A stretch of DNA of 64,000 nt, taken from assembly GCA_030704615.1 (NCBI GenBank), contig CM060732.1:70475053-70539052 (forward strand). Reading direction: 5' to 3'. Positions within the stretch are counted from its first letter, which is position 1, and the number at the start of each line of letters is the position of its first letter. The translations under genes and the position numbers were made by a program. The notes below the pieces were generated by a model, which saw only the letters and a list, made by a program, of their open reading frames with translations, did not search any database and was not told the origin of the DNA. This document shows positions 45,803 through 56,900 of this stretch, in pieces. This DNA is from Takakia lepidozioides. Taxonomy: Eukaryota > Streptophyta > Takakiopsida > Takakiales > Takakiaceae.

Positions 45803-48790
45803 TCACCAGTAATCCCCACAAGAACAAATCCCATCTTCAAAGTGGTGAAAGCGGTTAGCGTCCCGTACAACAATTGCTCGGCCAACAATCTTTGAGATGA
45901 ATTTGGTGGAGGTGTGGCAGTCACCACACACTCGAAGATTCTTGATGAGACGGAGAGGCGTCCTAGGGGTCGTGCTGATCAACCCAAAACCAACGGCCAG
46001 CTTCTCACTGTGGTGGCAAAGAGAAAATTCCTTTTCCTCCTCCCCCACCTCATGCAATACAAAGCGCGTGTCAGGCACATACCCCGCCTCCTTCATCTGC
46101 CCAGACAATCTTCTCAGCTCAGCATGGATTTCCTTAATTCTGGGATGCAACTTGTCATCTACAACGAAGGTGTGCACCCTGTTGCCAACCTCAATGCAGC
46201 AGCGACCTGGCTCCTTTCTAACCCCTCTGACCTTCATCATTCTTCTCACCTTTGCAGTATCATCCCACCTGCCAGCTGCAGCATAGATGTTTGATAGCAA
46301 CACATAAGTCGTGGAATCCTGTTCATCCAACTTGAGGATAGATGTTGCCACACGTTCAGCCATCTCCACATTGCCATGGATTCTGCAGGCACCAAGCAAG
46401 GCCTTCCACACCACAACATCTGGATTGATTGGCATTTTATTAATCAGGTCCACTGCCTCATCCAGTTGCCCCGCACGTCCAAGAAGGTCCACCATGCAGC
46501 CAAAGTGCTTAACTGTCGGAGTGACACCATGATCTTGACTCAGGGAATCAAAGTAGCGTCTTCCTTCATTGAGTAGGCCAGTGTGGCTGCATGCAGAGAG
46601 AACACATAGAAAGGTAATACTGTCCGGCTTCAAGCCGTTCTTTTGTATTCCTTCAAATAGTTGCTGGACCTCCCTATGACAACCATGCTGGGCATATCCT
46701 GCGATCATCGCGTTCCATGACACCACATCTCGTTCAGCCATACTGTCAAACATTCCCTTTGCATCCTCAATGCACCCACATTTGGCATACATGTCCACCA
46801 GGGCAGTGTTCAGAATGACATCGGGTACAATTCCAGATTTGACGATGTCACCATGGATCTCTTTGCCCTTTTCCAGGGCTGCCAGGCTCGCACATGCATT
46901 GCAAACGCATACAAACGTGATGTGGTCGGGCTTCACCCCTTCCCCCATCATTTGCTCATAGGTCTCCAAAGCCTCCATCCCGTGCCCTTGCTGTGCATAT
47001 CCTGCAATCATCGCACTCCACGACACCACATCTCGTTCAGCCATACTGTCGAACATTCCCTTTGCATCCTTGATGCACCCACATTTGGCATACATGTCCA
47101 CCAGAGCAGTGTTCAGAATGACATCGGGTACAATTCCAGATTTGACAATGTCACCATGGATCTCTTTGCCCTTTTCCAGGGCTGCCAGGCTCGCACATGC
47201 ATTGCAAACACATACAAACGTGACGTGGTCGGGCTTCACCCCTTCCCCCATCATTTGCTCATAGGTCTCCAAAGCCTCCATCCCACGCCCTTGCTGTGCA
47301 TATCCTGCGATCATCGCGTTCCACGACACCACATTTTGTTCAGCCATACTGTCAAATACTCCCTTTGCATCCTCGATGCACCCACATTTGGCATACATGT
47401 CCACCAGGGCAGTGTTCAGAATGACATCGGGTACAATTCCAGATTTGACGATGTCACCATGGATCTCTTTGCCCTTTTCCAGGGCTGCCAGGCTCGCACA
47501 TGCATTGCAAACGCATACAAACGTGATGTGGTTGGGCTTCACCACTTCCCCCATCATTCGCTCATAGGTCTCCAAAGCCTCCATCCCACGCCCTTGTTGT
47601 GCATATCCTGCGATCATGGCACTCCACGACACCACATCCCGTCCAGCCATACTGTCGAACACTCCCTTTGCATCCTCGATGCACCCACATTTGGCATACA
47701 TGTCCACCAGGGCGGTGTTCAGAATGACATCGGGTACAATTCCAGATTTGATGATGTCACCATGGATCTCTTTGCCCTTTTCCAGGGCTGCCAGGCTCGC
47801 ACATGCATTGCAAACGCAGACAAACGTGATGTGGTCGGGCTTCACCCCTTCCCCCATCATTTGCTCATAGGTCTCCAAAGCCTCCATCCCACGTCCCTGC
47901 TGTGCATATCCTGCGATCATTGCGTTCCACGACCCCACGTTGCGTTCAGCCATATTGTCAAATACTCCCTTTGCATCCTCGATGCACCCACATTTGGCAT
48001 ACATGTCCACTAGGGCAGTGTTCAAAATGACATCGGGTACAATTCCAGATTTGACGATGTCACCATGGACCTCTTTGCCCTTTTCCAGGGCTGCCAGGCT
48101 TGCCTGCTGTGCATATCCTGCAATCATCGCACTCCACGACACCACATCTCGTTCAGCCATACTGTCGAACACTCCCTTCGCGTCCTCGATGCACCCACAT
48201 TTTGCATACATGTGCACCAGGGCAGTGTTCAGAATGACATCTGGTACAATTCCAGCTTTGATGATGTCACCATGGACCTCTTTCCCCTTTTCCAGAGCTC
48301 CCAGGCTTGCACACGCATTGCAAACACAAACAAACGTGATGTGGTTGGGCTTCACCCCTTTGTGCAGCATTTGCTCATAGGTCTCCAAAGCATTCCTACC
48401 ACACCCATGCTTGGTAAATCCTGCCAACATTATATTCCACGTGATCAAGGATCGTTGAGGCATTCTGTTGAACACTTGGTGAGCATCCATGATGCTCCCG
48501 CACTTAACATACATGTTGACAAGGGTGTTGAGTAGAAAAACATTTCGCGTGAATCCACTTTGGATAATGTGCGTGTGCACCTGCTTTCCAGCTTCCAAGC
48601 CTTTCATCTTGATGCACTTATGCAAGAGACAGACATACGTATCTGAATCTGCTGAAATGCCTCCTTGGTTTAAAGCCTGTAGAGCCTCGTTCAGTCTGCC
48701 TGCCTCACAAAGCATCTTCACATGCCCAGAAGTGCCAGAAGAGGCATTGCGGACTCCCTCTCTTGATCCTCTTCCAGAAGCTGTGGTCAT
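45803..48790 (-). CDS. DYW-class PPR protein with near-identical internal modules
   Basis: Organelle RNA-binding protein of the PLS-DYW class; such proteins specify and carry out C-to-U editing in plastids or mitochondria. Single exon, 995 residues from ATG 48790 (ACCATGACC, good context). A Ser/Gly/Thr-rich leader is followed by PPR repeats from about residue 35. Six modules beginning ALEKGKE(V/I)HGDI follow; three neighbouring ones are spaced exactly 303 bp apart (101 codons), and the first is shortened so that GYAQQ joins directly to ASLAALEKGKE. Then come E/E+ motifs (LLGACRIHGNVEMAERVA, YVLLSNIYAAAGRWDD) and the DYW domain: deaminase signature HSEKLAVGF and CGDCHTSTKF, ending CSCGDYW. 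The same frame stays open upstream to 48946 through a PDF motif, so a longer 1000+ residue form is possible. Confidence 0.93.
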   Translation of the reverse strand: MTTASGRGSREGVRNASSGTSGHVKMLCEAGRLNEALQALNQGGISADSDTYVCLLHKCIKMKGLEAGKQVHTHIIQSGFTRNVFLLNTLVNMYVKCGSIMDAHQVFNRMPQRSLITWNIMLAGFTKHGCGRNALETYEQMLHKGVKPNHITFVCVCNACASLGALEKGKEVHGDIIKAGIVPDVILNTALVHMYAKCGCIEDAKGVFDSMAERDVVSWSAMIAGYAQQASLAALEKGKEVHGDIVKSGIVPDVILNTALVDMYAKCGCIEDAKGVFDNMAERNVGSWNAMIAGYAQQGRGMEALETYEQMMGEGVKPDHITFVCVCNACASLAALEKGKEIHGDIIKSGIVPDVILNTALVDMYAKCGCIEDAKGVFDSMAGRDVVSWSAMIAGYAQQGRGMEALETYERMMGEVVKPNHITFVCVCNACASLAALEKGKEIHGDIVKSGIVPDVILNTALVDMYAKCGCIEDAKGVFDSMAEQNVVSWNAMIAGYAQQGRGMEALETYEQMMGEGVKPDHVTFVCVCNACASLAALEKGKEIHGDIVKSGIVPDVILNTALVDMYAKCGCIKDAKGMFDSMAERDVVSWSAMIAGYAQQGHGMEALETYEQMMGEGVKPDHITFVCVCNACASLAALEKGKEIHGDIVKSGIVPDVILNTALVDMYAKCGCIEDAKGMFDSMAERDVVSWNAMIAGYAQHGCHREVQQLFEGIQKNGLKPDSITFLCVLSACSHTGLLNEGRRYFDSLSQDHGVTPTVKHFGCMVDLLGRAGQLDEAVDLINKMPINPDVVVWKALLGACRIHGNVEMAERVATSILKLDEQDSTTYVLLSNIYAAAGRWDDTAKVRRMMKVRGVRKEPGRCCIEVGNRVHTFVVDDKLHPRIKEIHAELRRLSGQMKEAGYVPDTRFVLHEVGEEEKEFSLCHHSEKLAVGFGLISTTPRTPLRLIKNLRVCGDCHTSTKFISKIVGRAIVVRDANRFHHFEDGICSCGDYW
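46870..48320 (-). repeat. 303-bp coding repeats in the PPR gene
   Basis: The phrase CAGGGCTGCCAGGCTCGCA (plus strand) occurs at about 46877, 47180, 47483 and 47786, exactly 303 bp apart, with related copies at about 48090 and 48297. Each unit encodes one PPR triplet set, and copies differ by only a handful of bases. Confidence 0.93.
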
Positions 48791-48838
48791 GGTTGAGGTG
48801 CCTGATGTTATCAACTGTGCCGCTGCAGCTGCTGTCTT

Positions 48839-51440
48839 TAGTTGACCATCTACCCATGCAGGTTTCTTGTAGCTATTGATCCACAGGCAATCATAGGTAA
48901 TCTTGTGCTTGAAATCTGGCCCTCTTGGATGAATCTGGACCCACACTCTATCCCTGCTCCTTCAGCTATCCATGCCTCTGCACAAATCATGCATTCATCC
49001 TTGCATTTCTGCTAGCAGCTGACAATGACAGCCTAGATTTGTTCTAGGAAACACCCAACTCAGCTAATCACACTAGTTCCTATGCTGAATTGTGTCTGCT
49101 ACTCTCTGTAATCTAACAGGCATTCACCTTTTTGCCTCGGTTGTCCCACCATTGACTGGGGTCAGAAAAGTATTCATTCCACAGCTTCTCCTCATCTCTG
49201 TTACCTGTTTTTGGACACTTTCCTGTTGTCACATTGGCAGTATCATGTCAAAGTCACTCCAAACTAGATTCACTCAACCAGCTAACTTGCAGAATTCAAC
49301 ATGGAAATTTAGGGCCGATTCTGATAAGAGGGAAAAACAGGGTGAAATGTGTTGAAGAAGGTGCCTTCATTAGCAGTGCCTGATTTTATCAGTTGTGCCG
49401 CTGCTGCTGCGGCTTCCAGTTGACCATCTACCCATGCAGGTTTCTTGTAGCTATTGATCCACAGGCAATCATAGGTAATCTTGCGCTTGAAATCTGGCCC
49501 TCTTGGATGAATCTGGACCCACACTCTATCCCTGCTCCTTCAGCTATCCACGCCTATGGCATACATCCTTGCCTTGCTGCTAGCAGCTGACAATGACAGC
49601 CTAGATTTGTTCTAGGAAACACCCAACTCAACTTATCACACTAGTTCCTATGCTCAATTGCATCTGCTACTCTCTGTAATCCAAACGGCATTCACCTTTT
49701 CGCCTCGATTGTCCCACCATTGACTGGGTTCAGAAAAGTATTCATTCCACAGCTTCTCCTCATCTTTGTTACCTGTTCCTGGATACTTTCCTGGTGTCAC
49801 ATTGGCAGTATCATGTCAAAGTCACTCCAAACTGTCAAAGGTTCACTCAACCAGTTAACTTACAGAATTCAACATGAAAATTTAGGGCCGATTCTGATAA
49901 GAGGGACAAACAGGGTGGAATGTGTTGAAGAAGGTGCCTTCATTAGAAGTGCCTGATTTTATCAATTGTGTCGCTGCTGGTGCCGCTTCTAGTTGACCAT
50001 CTACCCATGTAGGTTTCTTGTAGCTATCCTTCCACAGGGAATCATAGGTAATCTTGTGCTTGAAATCCGGCCCTCTTGGATGAATCTGGACCCACACTCT
50101 ATCCCTGCTCCTTCAGCTATCCATGCCTCTGACAGCCTAGATTTCTTCCAGCAAACACCCCGACCATACTTATCACACTAGTTCCTATGCTGACTCGCGT
50201 CTGCTTCCAACAGGCATTCACCTTTTTGCCTCGACTGTTCCACCCTTGACTGCGGTCGGAAACATGTTCATTCCAGAGCTTCTCCTCGTCTCTGTTATCT
50301 GTTTTTCGATTCTTTCCTGTTGCCACATTGGAAGTAACGTGTCAAAATCACTCCAAAACCACCATAGATCCACCAGCGAGCTAACTTGCAGAATTCAACA
50401 TGAAAATTTAGGGACGACTCCGATAACAGGGAAAAACAGGCTGAAATGTGTTGAAGAAGGTGCCTTCATTAGCAGTGCCTTGTTCTATCAATTGTGCTGC
50501 TGCCGCTGCTGTTTCCAGTTGACCATCTACCCACGCAGATTTCTTGTAGCTATTGATCCACAGGGAATCAGAAGTAATCTTGTGTTGGAAATCTGGCCCT
50601 CTTGGATGAATCTGGACCTCTATCCCTGGTCCTTCAGCTATCCCTGCCTGTGTACAAATCATGAATGCATCCTCAGCCTTGCTGCTAGCAGCTGACACTG
50701 ACGCCGTGAAGTTCTTCCAGCAAACACCCCAACCCTACTTATTACAGTAGTTCCAATTCTGAATTGCATCTGCTTCTCTCTGTAGTCTAACAGGCATTCA
50801 CCTTTTTGTCTCCATTGTCCCACCATTGACTGAGGTTGGAAAAGTCTTCATTCCAAAGCTTCTCCTCATCTCTGTTATCTGTTTTTGGATACTTTCCTGC
50901 TGCCACATCGGCAGTAACTTGTCAAAGTCACCAAACCACCACAGATCCACCCAACGAGCTAACTTACAGAATTCAATATGCATCTCAGGGCCGAGTCTGA
51001 TGAGAGGGCAAAATAGGCTGAAATAGGATGAAGAAGGTGCCCTCACCACATTGTCCTTGACCTTGTGTCATGACCCATGGAGGATTTGACCCATCATCAA
51101 CCCAAAAGGACCTCTTGTGTGTGCTGCTTGTGTCTGTAGTCAGGTAATGTCGGATTGGTCTGTGAGAACCACCACGGTGCAGCTGAGCAGGCAGAGATTG
51201 AACCACGGCCTGCTAAGACCAAGCTGACTCTCCCAAGAACCTTGTAAACATCAGGAAGAATACCAAATCATGGTACTAACAGGAGCCAAGAGCCCACATT
51301 TGCAGGGATGGACAAACTTCTTCACATCGTACATTAAGAAAAAGTCACACCTTGCGATTGCGGTTGTCCCACCATCGTGAAGGATCTTTAAAAAACTCAT
51401 GCCAGCTCTGCTCCGTGCTCCAAGGTAGAGGTTTGTGCTC
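48839..51440 (-). other. Tandem array of split OSB-type PDF motifs
   Basis: OSB proteins are plant organellar single-stranded DNA-binding proteins with an OB fold plus one to three C-terminal PDF motifs. Five motif pairs are seen here on the minus strand. First halves (WxxxF..PSxWWDNRxxK) end at donors beside 51351, 50802, 50222, 49696 and 49128; the first reads WHEFFKDPSRWWDNR. Second halves (IHPRGPDFKHK...WVDGQL) start near 50611, 50085, 49512 and 48934, with a more diverged one at about 51200-51060 (KRSFWVDDGSNPPWV). Units of about 575 bp are highly similar to each other. No OB-fold exon was found up to 53160, so this is either a 5'-truncated gene or a loose array. The last second-half exon is open into the PPR frame. 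Confidence 0.7.
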
Positions 51441-53166
51441 GAAAATACGACAGCATCAACATTTTGACAAGGTCCTTTACGGAAGGGTGCTAGTGAGCTT
51501 TCAACAACATTCATGCAAGTTGTTTTGGGCTCCATTGGGCTCTACACGATGAGGAACAACGAACATGTCCAGACTTACACAGATGCTAACCCAGCTTATG
51601 TTTGCAGTCTAGAGGTTGGAGAGTGGTCTCTGAAAACGACCAGGGCTGAGCAGCCAGAGTCCGTTACCCTCTTACCCTGGGGCTTTTCCCAGGTTCCAAA
51701 TATGTACCCCAAGTCGTTCAAAAAATAAAATCAGCCAAAGCAAAATCAGCCAAAGCCGGACATAAACGTGACAGCCCCAAGAAGGTTAGGAAGGTGGCTA
51801 CTGCATGCCTCGGGAAAGTGGCAATTGCATGTGGGGCCCATTTGGCGGCTGCATGCAAGCACTAATAAGTATGGAGTATGGACCAGGGTTTCACTTATCA
51901 TCTCTCTGGCCATGACTTCCGGGTGGTCTAAGCTTACATGGCTCATCTCAGGGAGGTTGGTGTGCTCCTCCGTGACCTGGCAATTCAAAGGGGAGTGCTC
52001 ACATGCCATTTTCCTATACTCTGCAAAAAACGGTTATCAAATGCTTGTGCTTCTAAACATTGTGCATTTCTTTGGGGAATTTGCAGCTATGTCTGGTCCA
52101 TTGCCATCTTGGCAGGGCTCTAAAGGTAAAGGATTTCAATCTATTCTTGATCACTCCATTCTTCTTCTCAACTCAACTTCTTCCACCTTATGACATGATT
52201 GTCAAGTTTGGCATTCTCTTGGCGCTTTAACTCTTTGGCAGAAGGCAAGATGCTCTCTCACCTTGCATGGTAAGATCCCCATTGTGTCTTCCATACTTCC
52301 TCGCATTTATTATGATTTCTTGATAGAAGGAAAGAAGGTTGTGGGAGGGGATTTTGGCTGTGGCAACCCTGTCTTCATTTCTGTGGAGTTTGGCTTCAGT
52401 TACATGCCCCCTCTATCAACAACACCCCACAACAACAACAACTGCAACCCATCGTCCTACAAAAATTCATCCATCTTGAAAACATCCAAAAACTTCATTG
52501 GGTCCCATATGGCACTTGCATGTAGGGTACAAGTGGCGATGCCCTGCACTCGCCATGTGGGCCCCCATGCTGGCTAGCTCCTCCTACTTACTTCCATAAT
52601 GCGGATAATTTTAATTTGGGAGGTTATTTATTTTATTTTTTAATCAAAAGGGGAGGAAGCACTTTAGAGGAGCAAGTGTTTTTTTATTTTGTTTATTTTT
52701 TATTTTATCTTGGGCCTTCAAAAAAGAAAAGAAAGGGGAGGACTCGAAGCCTTTGAGAGCTCTCACATACAAGCACATTCTTATACTTAGCAGCGAGAGG
52801 GAATTGTGGAAGCGCTTGACAAGCATGTTCATCTCACCAAAATGATTCGAGATTGGCAAAGGTGAGAAATTTATGTTTCCGAAGAGATCACCGACATTTG
52901 ATCGTGAAATTGCTCTTGGGTTTGAAAGGAAACGTGGGCATTTGCTTGATGCAGAATGTGGGCAGAGTGGCAAAACCCAAACTGATTTGATGAGCCTTTG
53001 TGCAGCAGTTGGCTTTTGTGATTGGATCGTCAAGTCGCCCATGCAAGTCGGGATGGAAACAACGCGGCAGCAGGTGGAGAGACTAATACGGGATGGTGTG
53101 ATCCAGGGAGTAGGTACTGGCAGCACCGGGTTTGTGAATGAGTTATCGAGGGTTTAGTGAAGCTGG
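51441..53166. other. Region between the PDF array and the LAZ1-like gene
   Basis: No OB-fold or other domain is recognised on either strand. A 94-codon frame at 52873-53157 (plus) ends nine bases before the LAZ1-like ATG in the same frame; it may be an upstream ORF in the 5' leader. AT-rich stretch with T-runs at 52630-52720. Confidence 0.4.
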
Positions 53167-53877
53167 ATGCAGGTTGAAGCGGCCATGTTGCGGATTACTC
53201 CGACTACGCACACCTGGGCTGTGATTGTTGCATGCCTTTTTGTGGTGTTTACTCTTTGCTTCTCCCTTTACTTGCTCTTCGAGCACCTCTCCAGCTACAA
53301 TGGCCCCGAGGTTAGATTCCTGCCTTATTCCCAAGAAACTGAAAATAGAATTCAATGAAAATCCAATTCTTCTTTTCTCTGCTGTGACTACTTGGAGCTT
53401 CTAGCATACCTGATGTCTCAGGGCTCACCTGTTGCTCCGCTCAGGTTGGCAAGGGATGTGAATTTGGTGTCTGAGTTCGTTGAAGGCAACGCCTGCACAG
53501 ACTTTCTCTTTAGCCGTTTTCCACAGTACAGTGTGACCAGTGGTGAAGCACAGCCACACAGCCAGTATTTTGGAACGTACGGGGCTGGAGTAGACACAAT
53601 GTCGTGTTTCCTACAATCATCTCGATGCCAGTTGTTAACCAACACTTGCTTCCAGTTACTGGTGGTTGTCGGTTCTACGCTATGCCTGTTTCAATTTGCG
53701 GCTGAAATCGCAGACGGTGGTGAAATCACAAGACCAGTTCCCTCTGGACTCTGACCCCAAGGGTATGATTGCCAGCTTTAGCAGGAGCTGTCAACCAATA
53801 CATTCATTCACTCTCTCTCTATCTCTCTCTGGAACTAAGGGATCAATGCATGGTTTTGTAGATGGAATTGCAACTAA

Positions 53878-53929
<52 letters not shown>

Positions 53930-56900
53930 CTCTCTCTCTCTCTGTGACTAAATGCCGGCCTTGTGACCTCGTGTCCTTGTTTGTTTCGACCTGAAGCGCT
54001 TTGCTTCAGGTAAGGTAGTGCATTGGATTTAGTTGGAAAGCTTGGGGCCTTTCCCTCTTTAGAATATGCCTACACGGGCCATTCCCTGCAACTCCCTGGA
54101 GTGTGATCTCTGAATGGTAACAAGCGGACTCCTACCGCTTGGGGGCAGCCCCTCCGCCCAAATTGGGCAGTCGTATGCTCTGTCTAGCGTACTCGGCACT
54201 TGGGCTCGGGTTGGTTCCTGTGCTTAAACTTATGGCCTGCGAAAACAATCAAAAATTTAGCTCCTATCAACATCAACACTCCTCGGGGTGATCCCTGGGA
54301 ATTGGTTACGTATGCCAAATCTAGGGCTTCATGTGTAGTTTTTGGGGTGAATCCCAGGATGGACGATGTGTCCTTTAAAACTACATGCTCTAGCTTAGGC
54401 TTGGATTTCATGGCTAATGGTACCATCTCGAGACTTGATAACAGGGGTATGTTGAAGGTTGCAATGACCAAAAGTGCTTCTAATAGAGTCCCGCATCAAT
54501 TCAATCTCAAAGAAGTTCGTCCCTTGACTGGTTGGAGAGCGGTCTTAGACATTGGTGATTCAATGGGGTGCTCTAGGAAGACAACCAAGGGCAACAACTT
54601 CAACTTGAGAGTTTCTAATCGGTTTGATGCTCTGGATGAGGTTGAATCCAAACAGCCAGAAGGACAAGATGCCCCTAAGTGTACGGAACCTGAACGTCCT
54701 GAATCTGAAGGATTTGGTACTCTGAATGGCTTACCAATCCTCAAGGTTTACACAAGACGAACAAATTCTATACACGGGGTAATTGTCCCCAAGCCGTCAG
54801 ATGGACAATCTGTCCCTAAGTGTGCAGAGCCTGAACGTCGTGTAACTGAAGGATTTGGTACTCTAAATGGTTTACCAATCCTCAAAGTCTACACAAGACG
54901 AGCAAAATCTATACACGGGGTAATTGTCCCCAAGCAGTCTGACGGACAATCTGCCCCTATGTGTGCGGAGCCTGTGCGTCGTGTAACTGAAAGATTTGGT
55001 ACCCTGAATGGTTTACCAATTCTCAAAGTTTACACAAGACGAGCAAAATCTACACATGGGGTAACTGTCCCCCTTTGCAGAACGGTTGGCCGTCCAGGAG
55101 CAATCACAAGCTACCTAGACGACAAACAATTCACACGCAAAGGGCTGGCTTGCGGCTGGCCACTTTCAACTTCTCAGGGTTGACCAACCAAAGGAAACAA
55201 CTTGAAGTGGGACAAGTTCTTCGGACTAATGATATTCATATCTGTGCTGGGCAAGAAACATGGGAAACGTCGGATAAACTGGTTGGAGATGTCATTGGTT
55301 ATAAATGGGCAGGTAAGATGTGTACTCTCAAGGCAGCCTCTGCCAAACGCGGTCAAAAAGGGGTCGGATTCTTTGTCCGTGATTTCTTGTTTGACAATTG
55401 TGAAATTATCAACAAGGGTTTGAGGTACGAGCATAGTATCTGGCTAAAACTGAATTTGAAGGGCGGCATGAGTACAAAGGACCTCTTTGTTGGTTGTGTT
55501 TACATGCCCACAGAGGGGACCCTTAGTGCTGACGCAGACAAGGCCTTCGAAGATGTAAAGCTGGACTGTGCTTCGTTCCTTGCCAAAGGTCAGGTGGTAC
55601 TATTGGGGGACTTCAATGCCCGGGTGGGCAAAGGGATCCATCAGGACGATATCATTGGACCTTTTGGTGAGGACGAGCTGAATTCTAATGGCAGACGGTT
55701 AATTAACTGTCTAGAAGAGCTTCAGCTTTTGACCTTGAATAACAGGACAAGAGGTGACCAAGTGCAGTGGACTCGTGAGAAACCCCAAACTGGGGAACGT
55801 TCCATTGTGGACTATATCATAATGGACAAAATTTTGTTCCCCCAGTGTGCCAATGTGTTGATCGACAGAACTGATATTGGTACCTCTGACCACTTCCTGG
55901 TTTGGACTGAGATCAAAAGGTGTTTTCCCACCACCAAGAGATCTGTGAAACGTTCGATTCGGAAGTGGCGCATAGAAAAATTCCACAATGAGGAGGTCAA
56001 GGCTGAGTACGTCCAGGCCTTGCAAGAGGCTCTCCCTCATTTTGTCCAATCGCTCCAAGAACTTCAGTCACGCTCTGTTAACGCAAGAAATGAAGTCGAA
56101 AGAGCAGTGGACTCTTGGGAGAGTTTCGTTTCCTCCGTGGCTGACAAGATCATTGGGAGGAAACTAATTGTCTGCGGTAGAGCAGTTAATTGGTGGACTA
56201 ATGAGATTAAACTCAAGATAGCTGAGAGACGAGCCCTCTATAAAGAGTGCTGCAATTTGGAAACCAACAGAGAATTGTGGGCGAGGTACTACCAGCTCCG
56301 TAAAGATATCAATCAGCTTGTTAGGTCTCAGAAGAAATTATACTGGGACAAGTTATACAGTGAAATAAACTCAAACCACCATGGTGGTAATGACAAGAAA
56401 TTCTGGTTGGCCCTTCAACGTTTGTACAAGCCGAAAAACGGTCAGCAAGTACAAGCGCTGAAGACTACTAAAGGTGCAGTGGTGACTTCATCGGTTGACA
56501 TTGTCAAAACCTTTGAAACTCACTACAGTATCCTTAGCAGAACTTCTAGGTCTAACAGTGAGGGGTCTTCTGCTGAATGGAGGGACACAGTTGGAAAAAC
56601 TGTTCCTATGATTCAAAACAGCCCTGATGAACTGGAGTATATTTCAATGGCTTATAATGCTCCCATTAGTTCTTCTGAGATTGTGGAAGCAATTGAACAT
56701 TTAAATGGATATAAAGCTGGTGGACCTGATGGTATTGTCAACGAGCTTATCAAGCACGGTGGCGATCCCATGATAGAGGCCCTAGTTCTCCTCTTTAACC
56801 TTATCTGGAAGACTGAAATGATCCCCTTTCGCTGGCGACAGGGGGTCATTGTCAATCTATACAAGAAGGGTGACAGAGAAGAACCGGGGATCTACTGTGG

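Noticed and set aside
46853-48013. 386-codon plus-strand open frame
   Set aside because: It is the antisense shadow of the 303-bp PPR repeats; repetition keeps it open. The minus strand encodes a full, conserved PPR-DYW protein.
52644-53126. 160-codon minus-strand frame as the missing OSB OB-fold
   Set aside because: No OB-fold signature; composition looks random.
53392-53754. 120-codon frame in LAZ1-like intron 1
   Set aside because: Lies between exon 1 and the LINE, no recognisable domain, and exon 1 joins exon 2 in phase without it.
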